DNA of 64,000 bases. It comes from an uncultured Caulobacter sp. (GTDB taxonomy: Bacteria > Pseudomonadota > Alphaproteobacteria > Caulobacterales > Caulobacteraceae). This document shows, one piece after another, positions 24,560 through 32,653 of the stretch. The notes beneath the pieces are model-generated. The model was not told the origin of the DNA. It was given only the letters and a program-made list of their open reading frames with translations, and did not search any database. A program made the position numbers and the translations under genes. Numbering within the stretch: position 1 is the first letter of the stretch; each line of letters opens with the position of its first letter. Location of the stretch: the NCBI GenBank assembly GCA_937925635.1, contig CALALX010000129.1, forward strand, positions 1 through 64,000. Reading direction: 5' to 3'.

Positions 24560-25122
24560 ACCGGCCAGCGATCAGCCGCGCGGAAGGCGGGCTGGCCCTG
24601 CTCTGGGGCCTGGCCGAGGCGTCGCTGTTCTTCGTGGTTCCGGACGTGATCATCGGCTGGATCGCGCTGCGCAAGGGAATGAGCGCCGGCGCCGGCGCCG
24701 CCTTGCTGGCGGCGGTCGGAGCGATGATCGGCGGATCAGCCCTATACTTGGTCGCGGCGTGGAACCCCGCCGGCGCCCTGGCCGCCGTGGAGGCGGTCCC
24801 CGCCGTTTCCACAGCCATGGTCGAGGCCGCGCGCGCCGACATGAACGACAGCGGCTGGCTCGCCGCCGCGCTGAAGGGACCGCTGACCAGCACGCCCTAC
24901 AAGGTCTACTCGGTCCTTGCCGCCGCGCGCGATGTCGGCCCGCTGTCCTGGGCGGCGGCCGCGATCCCGGTTCGGTTGCCGCGATTCCTGCTTGTGGCTG
25001 TCGGCTTCGCCCTGATCGGACGATTGACGGAACGCCACCTTGCGTCCCGCGCGCGGCTCGGCGGCTTCACGCTGGGATGGGTCCTGTTCTATGGCTGGTT
25101 CTGGATCAGCCATCCGGGTTGA
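24556..25122 (+). CDS. Membrane protein of unknown function, possible CTG start
   Basis: About 188 residues if read from CTG at 24556, which overlaps the preceding stop as CTGA. The first ATG/GTG/TTG in frame is a GTG at 24634, but starting there would cut a well-formed first helix (LALLWGLAEASLFFVVPD) in half, so I favour the unusual CTG. Helices appear at about residues 12-30, 40-62 and 130-180, with a polar middle region containing LKGPLTSTPYKVYSVLAA. I do not recognise the family. It follows the Sel1-repeat gene directly and precedes the ferredoxin reductase by 61 bases. Confidence 0.6.
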   Translation: MNRPAISRAEGGLALLWGLAEASLFFVVPDVIIGWIALRKGMSAGAGAALLAAVGAMIGGSALYLVAAWNPAGALAAVEAVPAVSTAMVEAARADMNDSGWLAAALKGPLTSTPYKVYSVLAAARDVGPLSWAAAAIPVRLPRFLLVAVGFALIGRLTERHLASRARLGGFTLGWVLFYGWFWISHPG

Positions 25123-25183
25123 AAGCCCGCTTGCAAAAAAGTGACGCGGTCGTCATTTTCGGCGAACGGTACGGGAGGACGTC

Positions 25184-26413
25184 TTGTCGGATCTTAACGC
25201 GAAGGTCGTGATCGTCGGCGCTGGCCATGGCGGCGGCGCGATGGCGGCGTTCCTGCGCCAGGCGGGTCACACCGGTCCGATCGTGCTCATCGGCGAGGAG
25301 CCGATCCCGCCCTACCAGCGCCCGCCGCTGAGCAAGGCCTGGCTGAAGGGCGAGGCCGACGCCGACAGTCTCGCGCTGAAGGAGCCGTCCTGGTACGCCG
25401 AGAACGGCTGCGACCTGCGCCTGGGCGTGACGGCCACGGGCCTTAACCGCGGCGCGAAGACTGTCACCCTGTCGACCGGGGAGACGATCGGCTACGACTG
25501 GCTGGTCATCGCCACCGGCGCGCGCGCGCGCAAACTGCCCATTCCGGGCGCGGACCTCGACGGCGTGCTTGAGCTGCGCACCGCGGCTGACGCCGAACGC
25601 CTGAAGGCGGCGCTGGGCGAGGGCAAGCGGCTGGCCATCGTCGGCGGCGGCTATGTCGGCCTGGAGGCGGCCGCGTCGGCCCGGGCGCTGGGCGCCCACG
25701 CCCTGGTCCTGGAGCGCGAAAGCCGCATCCTGGCCCGGGTGGCTTGTGAACAGCTGTCCGACTTCTTCACGCGCTATCATCAGGACAAGGGCGTCGCCTT
25801 CGAGCTCGGCGTCGAGATCACCGCCTTCGAGGGCGAGGGCGGGAAGATCGCGCGGGTGCGCCTGGCCGACGGCCGGGCGGTGGCGTGTGACGCGGCCCTG
25901 GTCGGCATCGGGGCCATTCCCAATGACGACATCGCGCGGGACGCGGGCCTCGACTGCGTCAATGGCGTCGTCGTCGACCTCGACGCCCGGACCAGCGATC
26001 CCGACATCTTCGCCATCGGCGACGTCACCCACCGGCCACTGCCGCTCTACGACCGCCAGTTTCGGCTGGAGAGCGTGCCCAACGCCCTCGAGCAGGCCAA
26101 GGTCGCCGCCGGCGTCATCGCCGGCAAGCCGCCGCTTACGCCAGAGGTGCCGTGGTTCTGGTCGGACCAGTACGATCTCAAGCTGCAGATCGCCGGCATG
26201 CCGTTCGACGCCGACACCATCCTGGTCCGGGGCGATCCCGCGGCGGCGAAGTTCGCGGTCTTTCACCTCAAGGGCGACCAGATCCAGGCCGTCGAGGCTG
26301 TCAACAGCCCGCCCGAGTTCATGATGGGCAAGCAGCTCATCGGCAATCGCAAGGCCATCTCGCGCGAGAAGCTTGCGGATTCCACGATTTCCATGAAAGA
26401 GGTCGTCGCCTGA
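25184..26413 (+). CDS. FAD-dependent ferredoxin reductase
   Basis: A 409-residue NAD(P)H:ferredoxin oxidoreductase of the putidaredoxin/rhodocoxin reductase type. The FAD-binding motif is VIVGAGHGGGAMAAFLRQAG, the NAD-binding motif is AIVGGGYVGLEAAASA, and FAIGDVTHRPL closes the FAD site. The C-terminal third is the small reductase dimerisation domain. It starts at a TTG (25184) with a strong GGGAGGA 6 bases upstream. The adjacent downstream gene encodes a [2Fe-2S] ferredoxin, its likely partner. Together they could supply electrons to a P450 or other oxygenase not present in this window. Confidence 0.87.
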   Translation: MSDLNAKVVIVGAGHGGGAMAAFLRQAGHTGPIVLIGEEPIPPYQRPPLSKAWLKGEADADSLALKEPSWYAENGCDLRLGVTATGLNRGAKTVTLSTGETIGYDWLVIATGARARKLPIPGADLDGVLELRTAADAERLKAALGEGKRLAIVGGGYVGLEAAASARALGAHALVLERESRILARVACEQLSDFFTRYHQDKGVAFELGVEITAFEGEGGKIARVRLADGRAVACDAALVGIGAIPNDDIARDAGLDCVNGVVVDLDARTSDPDIFAIGDVTHRPLPLYDRQFRLESVPNALEQAKVAAGVIAGKPPLTPEVPWFWSDQYDLKLQIAGMPFDADTILVRGDPAAAKFAVFHLKGDQIQAVEAVNSPPEFMMGKQLIGNRKAISREKLADSTISMKEVVA

Positions 26414-26448
26414 ACGGCGATAATGAAGAAGAGGCGTCAGGGGAGCGT

Positions 26449-26769
26449 ATGGCCAAGATCACCTACATCGAGCACGACGGCACGGAGCACACGGTCGACG
26501 TCAAGACCGGCCTGTCCGTCATGGAAGGGGCGATCAAACACAATGTGCCGGGCATCGACGCCGACTGCGGCGGCGCCTGCGCCTGCGCGACCTGCCACGT
26601 CTATGTGGACAGCGCCTGGGAAGACAAGACCGGCGAGAAGTCGGCCATGGAGGAGTCGATGCTCGACTTCGCCGAGAACGTCGAGCCCAACAGCCGACTG
26701 TCCTGCCAGATCAAGGTCACCGACGACCTCGACGGCCTGGTCGTGCGGCTGCCTGAAAGCCAGCACTAG
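26449..26769 (+). CDS. Adrenodoxin-type [2Fe-2S] ferredoxin
   Basis: A 106-residue ferredoxin. The cluster ligands are Cys40, Cys46, Cys49 (DADCGGACACATCHVY) and Cys86 (RLSCQIKV), the C-x5-C-x2-C...C pattern of vertebrate adrenodoxin and bacterial putidaredoxin. Cys44 is an extra, non-ligand cysteine. GGGGAG precedes the ATG by 3-4 bases. It lies 35 bases after the reductase gene and is most likely its electron acceptor. Confidence 0.92.
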   Translation: MAKITYIEHDGTEHTVDVKTGLSVMEGAIKHNVPGIDADCGGACACATCHVYVDSAWEDKTGEKSAMEESMLDFAENVEPNSRLSCQIKVTDDLDGLVVRLPESQH

Positions 26770-26777
26770 GCATCGCG

Positions 26778-26945
26778 TTTCCTCCCCGCTCGCGGGGAGG
26801 GGAACCGTGCGGCGCGCGGTGGCGGGGTAGCGCCGCCGACTGACGTCGGCCCGCTTCTCGCGCCCAGTTCTGAGAGCCCTGCGCCACCCCCTCCGACCCG
26901 GCTACGTCGGGCCACCTCCCCCTCGCTGCGCTCCGGGGAGGATGA
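26778..26945. repeat. GC-rich dispersed-repeat-like intergenic element
   Basis: The convergent gap between the ferredoxin gene and divL contains CTCCCCGCTCGCGGGGAG as a hairpin near its left end. A second C/G-rich segment ends CGCTGCGCTCCGGGGAGG. The composition and phrase repeats suggest a dispersed palindromic element. No gene is visible. Confidence 0.45.
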
Positions 26946-26950
26946 GGGGT

Positions 26951-29269
26951 CTAGAACCCCATCTCGCGCTGGGCGCTCTCGACCACCGCCGCCTCAGGCA
27001 GGTGGCAGGTGAAGGTCGCGCCCTGGTTCGGCTCGCTTTCCAGCGCCACCCAGCCGCCGTGCAGCTCGACCAAGGCCTTGACCAACGCCAGGCCAAGGCC
27101 GGGACCGCCGCGCTCGCGACCGACGAAGCGATCGAAGATGTGGGCCTGGACGTGGAAGGGCACGCCGCGGCCGGTGTTGGCTACCGACAGCCGCACCTCG
27201 CCCGCCGCCCGGACGGCGGACAGGCTCACCTGTCCCTCCGGCGGCGTCTGGCGAAGGGCGTTCTCGACCAGGTGGTCGAGCGTCTGGCCGAGACGGCGGC
27301 TGTCGCCGCGGATCAAGCCGATGTCCCCGTCCATGTCCAGCGACAGGGCGACCTTCTGGGCCTCCGCCTGCTGGCTCCAGCGCTCCACGGCGCCGGCCAT
27401 AAGCTCATCGACGCGCACGTCTCCCATCTCAAGCGCCATCTCGCCGGCGTCGATGGCCGCGATGTCGAGCACATCGTCGATTGAACGGCCCAGCTGAATC
27501 GCCGCCTGCCGCACGGCGGCGAGGTGGCCGCGGCCACGGTCGGGGATCGCCTCGCCCATGCGGTCGAGCAGCTCGGAGTAGCCGATGATCGTCGTCAGCG
27601 GCGTGCGCAGCTCGTAGGACACGTTGCCGACGAACTCGCGCTTGAGCCGCTCGGCGCTGTCGAGCGCAGCCTCGCGGTCGGCGAGCGCGCCCTCCAGGCG
27701 CCGGGCGTCGGTGATGTCGGCGAAGGCGATCAAGGTCGCCCCATCGGGCAGCGGTCGCGACTGCCAGGAGACGATGCGGCCGTCCGAAGTGCGATTCTCG
27801 CCGCTGGTTGGGGCGCGGGCCTCGGGATCGGGGTCGGCCACCCGGCCCTTCAGCTCGCGCCAGAAGGCCATGTCGTGCAGGCGCGGCACGCAGATCTCGA
27901 CGACCCGCTCGAAGTCGCCGGCCGCCTCCATGTCGGCGGCCGACACGTTCCAGAACCGCTCGAAGGCCTCGTTGTGCAGCCGTAGCCGGCCGTCGGAGCC
28001 GAACACCACGACGGCGTCGTTCAGCTTGTCGAGCGTCGCCTGCTGGACCTTGAGCTGGGCGTTGTACTGGGCCTTCAGCTTCAGATCGTCGGTGATGTCC
28101 GAGAACAGCAGCAGCAGGCCGCCCATCGGGTGCGGCTGGCGCACCAGCCGCAGGGTGCGTCCGTCGGGCAGCAGCCACAGATCGTCCGGCTGCGGACCCA
28201 GGGTCTCATAGCGGGCCAGTTCGGCGGCCTTCCACTTCCCGTACTCGGGCGTCTCGGGCAGCCGCTGGCGCTGACGCAGTCGGTCGAGGATCTCGCCGTG
28301 GGTCGGCCGCTCCGACAGCCAGGCCGGCTCCAGGCCCCACAGCGAGGCGAAGGCGGCGTTGTGGAACACCAGCCGGCGACTGGCGCCGAAAATGGCGACC
28401 GCCTCGGCGATATGGTTGAGGGTCTCGTCATGAGCCTCGACGTGCCGCTTGAAAGCGTCCTGGGTCTCCTCGGCCTGGGTGATGTCGATGGTTCGCACCC
28501 CGACGCCGCCGCCTTCCAGCGGCTGGGCGATGACGCGCATGGCCCGGCGGCGACCGCCGAGCGACAGCCAGCGCATGGCCTCGCGGCGTTCGCCGAGGTT
28601 GGCGGCCTCAGCCGCCAGGGCGTCAGCGGCCTTGTCGAGCGACAGGCCCCGGGCGGCCGCGTCGAGCGCGCTGGTCGCGCCCACGGCCTCCAGCCAGGCG
28701 CCGTTGGCCCACTGCACCGCGCCGTCGGCGCCGGCGATCCAGGCCGGATCGCCTCCAGCGTCGAGGAAGGCCGCCAGCCGCGCGGCGCTCGGCAGGGCGG
28801 TCTCCTCCGCCGTCGAGGCCGTCAGGCGCAGCCAAGCCAGCACGCCGGCCGCGCGCCCTTCGACCGAGACCACGCCCTTCGGGCCGCGAGCCTCGAAGGC
28901 GCAGGGCTCGCCGCGCTCGAACAGGGCGCGAAGGCGGGCGGCGTGATCGGGGTCGGCGCGCATCAGGGCGTTGACGACGGCCTGCGGATCGGCCGCTTCC
29001 AGCCCGAAGGCGGCGGCGCAGGCGGCGAGACTTTCTTCCCCGGAGGCCAGATGGGCGCGGCCGTCGTCCATGACCAGCAGGGCGCTGTCAAAAGCCTCGG
29101 CCGAGGCCTGCGCCGCTTCCGCGCTCAACTGAACCGCTTCGAGGCGATCCTGCATGCGGCGCAGGCGACGGTCCATCGCGCGCTTCTGGGCGAGACTCCA
29201 AAGCGCCGCGCAGAGGGCCAGGCAGACCGCCCCGGCCGCCGCCGCGGCGATCAGGTCCATCTGTGTCAT
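26951..29269 (-). CDS. divL: DivL, tyrosine-site PAS-containing cell-cycle kinase homologue
   Basis: A 772-residue membrane-tethered protein: one N-terminal helix (about 6-27), a coiled segment (30-60), PAS-like domains (about 170-270, 285-395, 410-525), a HisKA-like domain and a HATPase (HLVENALRQTP, NTGRGVP, GGPGLGLALV). The dimerisation-domain motif reads NVSYELRTPLTT, so Tyr552 replaces the phospho-accepting His. That is the defining trait of Caulobacter DivL (Tyr550, about 769 residues). DivL binds phosphorylated-DivK-sensing and CckA partners at the new pole and controls the CckA-CtrA phosphorelay. It is divergent from the zincin gene at 29380. Confidence 0.95.
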   Translation of the reverse strand: MTQMDLIAAAAAGAVCLALCAALWSLAQKRAMDRRLRRMQDRLEAVQLSAEAAQASAEAFDSALLVMDDGRAHLASGEESLAACAAAFGLEAADPQAVVNALMRADPDHAARLRALFERGEPCAFEARGPKGVVSVEGRAAGVLAWLRLTASTAEETALPSAARLAAFLDAGGDPAWIAGADGAVQWANGAWLEAVGATSALDAAARGLSLDKAADALAAEAANLGERREAMRWLSLGGRRRAMRVIAQPLEGGGVGVRTIDITQAEETQDAFKRHVEAHDETLNHIAEAVAIFGASRRLVFHNAAFASLWGLEPAWLSERPTHGEILDRLRQRQRLPETPEYGKWKAAELARYETLGPQPDDLWLLPDGRTLRLVRQPHPMGGLLLLFSDITDDLKLKAQYNAQLKVQQATLDKLNDAVVVFGSDGRLRLHNEAFERFWNVSAADMEAAGDFERVVEICVPRLHDMAFWRELKGRVADPDPEARAPTSGENRTSDGRIVSWQSRPLPDGATLIAFADITDARRLEGALADREAALDSAERLKREFVGNVSYELRTPLTTIIGYSELLDRMGEAIPDRGRGHLAAVRQAAIQLGRSIDDVLDIAAIDAGEMALEMGDVRVDELMAGAVERWSQQAEAQKVALSLDMDGDIGLIRGDSRRLGQTLDHLVENALRQTPPEGQVSLSAVRAAGEVRLSVANTGRGVPFHVQAHIFDRFVGRERGGPGLGLALVKALVELHGGWVALESEPNQGATFTCHLPEAAVVESAQREMGF

Positions 29270-29379
29270 TGGCGTCCAGCCCGAATCATCCTTCGGGCAA
29301 GATAGACCAAGGCGAGTCCGCCCGGCGACTGACTATCCGCGCTATGGCGAAGCCGGCGACGGGGCGCCATCTTCGGCTG

Positions 29380-29781
29380 ATGACCAGAGCGTTCGACCTC
29401 GCCCCCTCTCTCGATGACATCGCGGCCCTGGCCGAACGGTCCTTCGGCGACCTGCCCGAGCCGTTCAGGAGTCTGGCGTCGGAAGCGCAGATCCGCGTTT
29501 CGGACTTCGCCGACGACGACATCCTCGACGAGATGGGCATCCAGGACGCCTTCGAGCTCACCGGACTCTATCAGGGCGTCGACCTGGCCCGCCGGTCGGT
29601 GTTCGATATCGCGCCGGCCGCGCCCATGATCTTTCTCTACCGGCGGCCGATCCTCGACGAGTGGGCCGAGCGCGGGGACGTCACCCTGGAGGAACTGGTC
29701 GCCCACGTGCTGGTGCACGAGATCGGCCACCATTTCGGCCTCTCCGACGACGACATCGACCGCATCGAAGACAAAGCGTGA
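29380..29781 (+). CDS. Zincin-like metallopeptidase family protein
   Basis: About 133 residues from the ATG at 29380. It belongs to the small zincin-like family (DUF1025): LEELVAHVLVHEIGHHFGLSDDDID contains HEIGHHFG, the HExxH zinc motif with a third histidine. FDLAPSLDDIAALAERSFGDLPEPF and LTGLYQGVDLARRSV are also typical. An in-frame ATG at 29344 would add 12 residues. Neither start has a clear ribosome-binding site. Substrate and location are unknown, and no signal peptide is seen. Confidence 0.8.
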   Translation: MTRAFDLAPSLDDIAALAERSFGDLPEPFRSLASEAQIRVSDFADDDILDEMGIQDAFELTGLYQGVDLARRSVFDIAPAAPMIFLYRRPILDEWAERGDVTLEELVAHVLVHEIGHHFGLSDDDIDRIEDKA

Positions 29782-29823
29782 ACGAATCTGGTAGCCCACG
29801 CCCGCAAGCCTGAAGAGTCGACC

Positions 29824-30261
29824 ATGCACGCTCCCGCCTTCGACTATGACGCCATCACCCGCGACATGCCCGAGGCGCGGGTGAAGCGCGGCGAGAACTA
29901 CGCCGACAAGGGCTGGGTCAGTCTGGTGGAGTGCTCCACGGCCGGGGTCCTGGCCCATGTGCTGGGCGAGCAGGGCATCGCCTATGTCGTCGAGGTCAGC
30001 GCGCCCGACGCCGCCGACGCCCGCTGCACCTGCAAGGACTTCGCCGACACCGGCCTGCGCTGCAAGCACGTGGTCGCCACGGTCCGAACCGTGCTCGACG
30101 CCGATCCCGAGACTTTGGACGACGTCGCCGACCGCCTGCGGCGCCTGCTCGATCAGCTGGAGATGGAGGAGCGGGACGACGCCGACCTTCTGGTCGAACG
30201 CGCCCGCCGCGATCCGGCCCTGCTGCGCGAACTCGAGGGCGAGGCCGCTGCGGACAGCTGA
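29824..30261 (+). CDS. Small SWIM zinc-finger protein
   Basis: A 145-residue protein with a SWIM motif, CTCKDFADTGLRCKHV (C-x-C-x(n)-C-x-H), at about residues 68-85. SWIM fingers bind DNA or protein partners in SWI2/SNF2 and MuDR proteins. The segment before it (ARVKRGENYADKGWV) is typical of SWIM proteins, and the C-terminal 50 residues are an acidic helix. There is no helicase domain, so this is a stand-alone SWIM protein. It starts 42 bases after the zincin gene. Confidence 0.75.
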   Translation: MHAPAFDYDAITRDMPEARVKRGENYADKGWVSLVECSTAGVLAHVLGEQGIAYVVEVSAPDAADARCTCKDFADTGLRCKHVVATVRTVLDADPETLDDVADRLRRLLDQLEMEERDDADLLVERARRDPALLRELEGEAAADS

Positions 30262-30262
30262 C

Positions 30263-30344
30263 GGGGACATGGACCGTCTTCGGTACGTGGCCCCAGCCGC
30301 TTGGCGGACAGCATTGGGGGACACGCACTGAAGTGCATGTCACC
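30263..30344. repeat. REP-like hairpin pair (copy 1)
   Basis: Two hairpins: 30263-30294, whose centre is ACCGTCTTCGGT flanked by GGGGACAT/ACGTGGCCCC, and 30316-30344, whose centre is CACTGAAGTG flanked by GGGGGACACG/CATGTCACC. The same two hairpin types recur at 53418-53503, and the first type alone at 60414-60444. Confidence 0.8.
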
Positions 30345-30365
30345 GGCCAGGGTTAATCCGCTGTT

Positions 30366-30391
30366 AGAAAGTGACGCCCCCGTCACTTTCT
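30366..30391. promoter_or_regulatory. Perfect 11-base inverted repeat before the di-iron protein gene
   Basis: AGAAAGTGACG (30366-30376) and CGTCACTTTCT (30381-30391) form a perfect inverted repeat with a 4-base CCCC spacer. TTGACC, a possible -35 element, begins 3 bases later at 30394. It could be an operator for the downstream gene or a terminator-like hairpin. Confidence 0.5.
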
Positions 30392-30483
30392 CGTTGACCT
30401 CCGGTCACGCAAAGTGGACAGTGTTTACATTGTGCGAGGTCCGACCAACGGATCCGCTTGCCATCAGGCCGGAGGAGTTCGCT

Positions 30484-31611
30484 GTGAGCGACAAGAACAT
30501 CACCAAGGACGCCATGTACGACGCGGTGGCGCCGGACGATTTCGAGTCCATGCTCGAACTCGACCGCTACAACGCCCGTTCGACGGCTTTCGACAAGATC
30601 ATCTCGGCGACCCACGACCACTTCTGGGATCCGCTGGACAAGGACTACATCGACTTCGATGAGCCCTTCGACATGGAGAACACCCCCATCGTCCCCGAGG
30701 ACATGGTCGTGGCCCTGTCGACCGACTACGTGTCCAACCACCTGTCGGACCCGAAGACGCGCATCCGCTTCATCAACGAGTCCACGCTGCGCAGCTTCTC
30801 CTCGATCCTGCACGGCGAGCAGGGCGCGCTGAACCTGTCGGCCAGCCTCTGCCACGTGCTGAAGGACCAGGGCGCGCAGGAGTACGCGGCCAACCAGACC
30901 CGTGAGGAAGCTCGCCACGTCACCGCCTTCGCCAAGTACGTCAAGGCCCGCTGGGGCCGTCCGGTCGAGTGCGGCCCGACGCTGAAGGCCCTGCTGGTCG
31001 AGATCATCGGCGCGCCGGAAGTCTACAAGAAGATCATCGGCATGCAGATGCTGGTCGAAGGCCTGGCCATGGGCGCCTTCGCCACCTTCTACAACAAGCT
31101 CAATGACCCGGTCGGCAAGAAGCTGATGCAGCTGGTCATGACCGACGAGGCCTTCCACCACAAGTTCGGGAAGATCTGGGCCGACCGCACCATCCCGAAG
31201 CTGTCGCCGGAAGAGCACGCGATCATCGAGGACTGGGCCGCCCACTGCTTCCAGGCGGTGCTGTTCAACCTCGTCGGTCCGAACCAGCAGCGCGACCTTT
31301 ATGAGTCGTTCGGCCTCGACCCCGACAAGGTGGTCGCCGAGTTCGCCAAGATCATGACGGACGAGCAGCGTCGCGAGGGCATGAAGGAGCAGACCAACAT
31401 CTTCCGCGTGCTGGTCAAGACGCTGCTGAACGCCGGCATCATCACCGACCGCACCCGCGCCTTCTACGCCATGTACGTCGACCTCGACGAACTGAAGTCG
31501 GAAGGCGACCGCATGGTCGGCGATGACATCGCCGAGGACGGCATCCGCTATCTGCAGGCCATCAACTTCAAGGACCGCGAGCACAAGCCGGTCTCGATCG
31601 CCGCCGAATAG
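30484..31611 (+). CDS. Ferritin-like di-iron protein of unknown substrate
   Basis: A 375-residue soluble protein with the ferritin-like four-helix di-iron pattern. The likely ligands are Glu112 (HGEQGAL), Glu142 and His145 (REEARHV), Glu192 (MLVEGLAMG) and Glu222 and His225 (TDEAFHH), that is E...ExxH...E...ExxH. The family includes ribonucleotide reductase R2, acyl-ACP desaturases and N-oxygenases such as AurF; the length and spacing fit an oxygenase better than R2. The GTG at 30484 follows GGAGGAG. The codon use is strongly biased to C-ending codons, suggesting high expression. A palindrome and a -35-like element lie upstream and a strong terminator follows. Confidence 0.7.
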   Translation: MSDKNITKDAMYDAVAPDDFESMLELDRYNARSTAFDKIISATHDHFWDPLDKDYIDFDEPFDMENTPIVPEDMVVALSTDYVSNHLSDPKTRIRFINESTLRSFSSILHGEQGALNLSASLCHVLKDQGAQEYAANQTREEARHVTAFAKYVKARWGRPVECGPTLKALLVEIIGAPEVYKKIIGMQMLVEGLAMGAFATFYNKLNDPVGKKLMQLVMTDEAFHHKFGKIWADRTIPKLSPEEHAIIEDWAAHCFQAVLFNLVGPNQQRDLYESFGLDPDKVVAEFAKIMTDEQRREGMKEQTNIFRVLVKTLLNAGIITDRTRAFYAMYVDLDELKSEGDRMVGDDIAEDGIRYLQAINFKDREHKPVSIAAE

Positions 31612-31639
31612 GGCTCTTTCCGCGTCAGCGGAGCTGGAA

Positions 31640-31668
31640 CGCCCCGCCGCAACCGCGGCGGGGCGTTT
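31640..31668 (+). terminator. Intrinsic terminator after the di-iron protein gene
   Basis: The arms CGCCCCGCCGC (31640-31650) and GCGGCGGGGCG (31655-31665) pair perfectly around AACC and are followed by TTTCGCGTTT. Confidence 0.75.
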
Positions 31669-31702
31669 CGCGTTTCCGGAGGTTCGCGTAAAAGGCCGCG
31701 TG

Positions 31703-32251
31703 ATGAGATCGCTGTCCGCTATCGCCCTTTCGGCCGCGCTCGCCGTCGCCACGAGCGCTTCCGCCGGCGCCCCGCCGCCGGCCCGCGCCGTGTCCGCGAC
31801 CTTCTACAGCGGCCGCTGGTACGAAATCGCTCGCGTGCCGAACTTCGGCCAGCGCGACTGCCAGGCCCCGGTGACCCAATTCACGCCGCTCGGCGGCAAG
31901 GGCGACGTCGCCTTCATCAGCTCGACCGGCGAATTCGCGGTCAGCCAGGTCTGCCGCAAAGGCTCGCCGAAGGGTCCGCCCAAGACCTTTTCGACAAAGG
32001 GTCGGATCCTGCCCGGCGGCCGCAACGCCCGCTTCGAGATGACCTTCCTGGGCGGCATGAAGACGCAGGAATACTGGGTCCTCGACACCGCCCCCGACGG
32101 CGGCTGGGCGATCATGGCCACCCCTGGCGGCAACTATGTCTGGCTGCTGTCGCGCAAGGCCGTGATGAGCGAGGCGGCCAAGGCCGCGGCCGTGGCGCGG
32201 ATCCGGGCGCTGGGCTATGCCCAGAAGCTGGAGTTCCCGACGCAGGGGTAG
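31703..32251 (+). CDS. Exported lipocalin (Blc-like)
   Basis: A 182-residue protein with a signal peptide (about residues 1-22, ending ASAG) and a lipocalin barrel. FYSGRWYEIARVPN is the G-x-W first-strand motif, and EYWVLDTAPDGGWAIMATP with YVWLLSRK gives the second and third conserved regions. Bacterial lipocalins bind lysophospholipids or fatty acids in the envelope. No lipobox cysteine is present in the signal region, so it is probably periplasmic rather than lipidated. It converges tail-to-tail with the DUF1905 gene, one base apart. Confidence 0.85.
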   Translation: MRSLSAIALSAALAVATSASAGAPPPARAVSATFYSGRWYEIARVPNFGQRDCQAPVTQFTPLGGKGDVAFISSTGEFAVSQVCRKGSPKGPPKTFSTKGRILPGGRNARFEMTFLGGMKTQEYWVLDTAPDGGWAIMATPGGNYVWLLSRKAVMSEAAKAAAVARIRALGYAQKLEFPTQG

Positions 32252-32252
32252 G

Positions 32253-32573
32253 TCAGCGCTTCAGCGGCCTCAGCGACATGCTGACAGCGATCGTGTCGCC
32301 GGCGGTGACGGAGGTCGCGCGTCGGACTTCGTCTTTCAGCGGCAGCAGATAACCTTCGGGTTTGGGAAACAGCGAGGTGGTGAACCCCGTTTCGCCGATC
32401 CGCGCTTCGACCGGGATTGCACCCCAGCCGTAGGACACGATCTTCGCCATTCGCCTCACCTCAGCGGAAACCCCCGCGGGCACGATCGCGAAGAAGTAGG
32501 GCGAGGGTCCGCGCCAGTGGATGACGTCGGCTTCGAAGACGTATCGGGCGAGCGGTTCCGCGTCCGGCGACAT
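32253..32573 (-). CDS. DUF1905 family protein
   Basis: A 106-residue protein matching the DUF1905 beta-barrel family: FEADVIHWRGPSPYFFAIVP, GAIPVEARIGETGFTTSLFP, GYLLPLKDEVRRATSVTAGDTIAVSM. The function is unknown. It sometimes occurs fused to a YdeI/OmpD-associated domain, which is absent here. It is transcribed divergently from mmcB. Confidence 0.8.
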   Translation of the reverse strand: MSPDAEPLARYVFEADVIHWRGPSPYFFAIVPAGVSAEVRRMAKIVSYGWGAIPVEARIGETGFTTSLFPKPEGYLLPLKDEVRRATSVTAGDTIAVSMSLRPLKR

Positions 32574-32625
32574 GCCCCGAGACTAGAGGATGCGGGACCG
32601 GGGCAGAAGGGCGCAGCTTGACCCC

Positions 32626-32640
32626 GAACGAAACCGGAAC
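32626..32640 (-). promoter_or_regulatory. LexA (SOS) box upstream of mmcB
   Basis: GAACGAAACCGGAAC is the reverse complement of GTTC-N7-GTTC and an exact match to the alphaproteobacterial LexA operator. It ends 13 bases before the mmcB GTG and could also affect the divergent DUF1905 gene. Confidence 0.75.
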
Positions 32641-32653
32641 ATAGAGTGCGGCT

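Noticed and set aside
26551..26650. Second ferredoxin-type site in another frame
   Set aside because: Cysteine codons in the other frames do not form a C-x5-C-x2-C pattern; only the frame at 26449 does.
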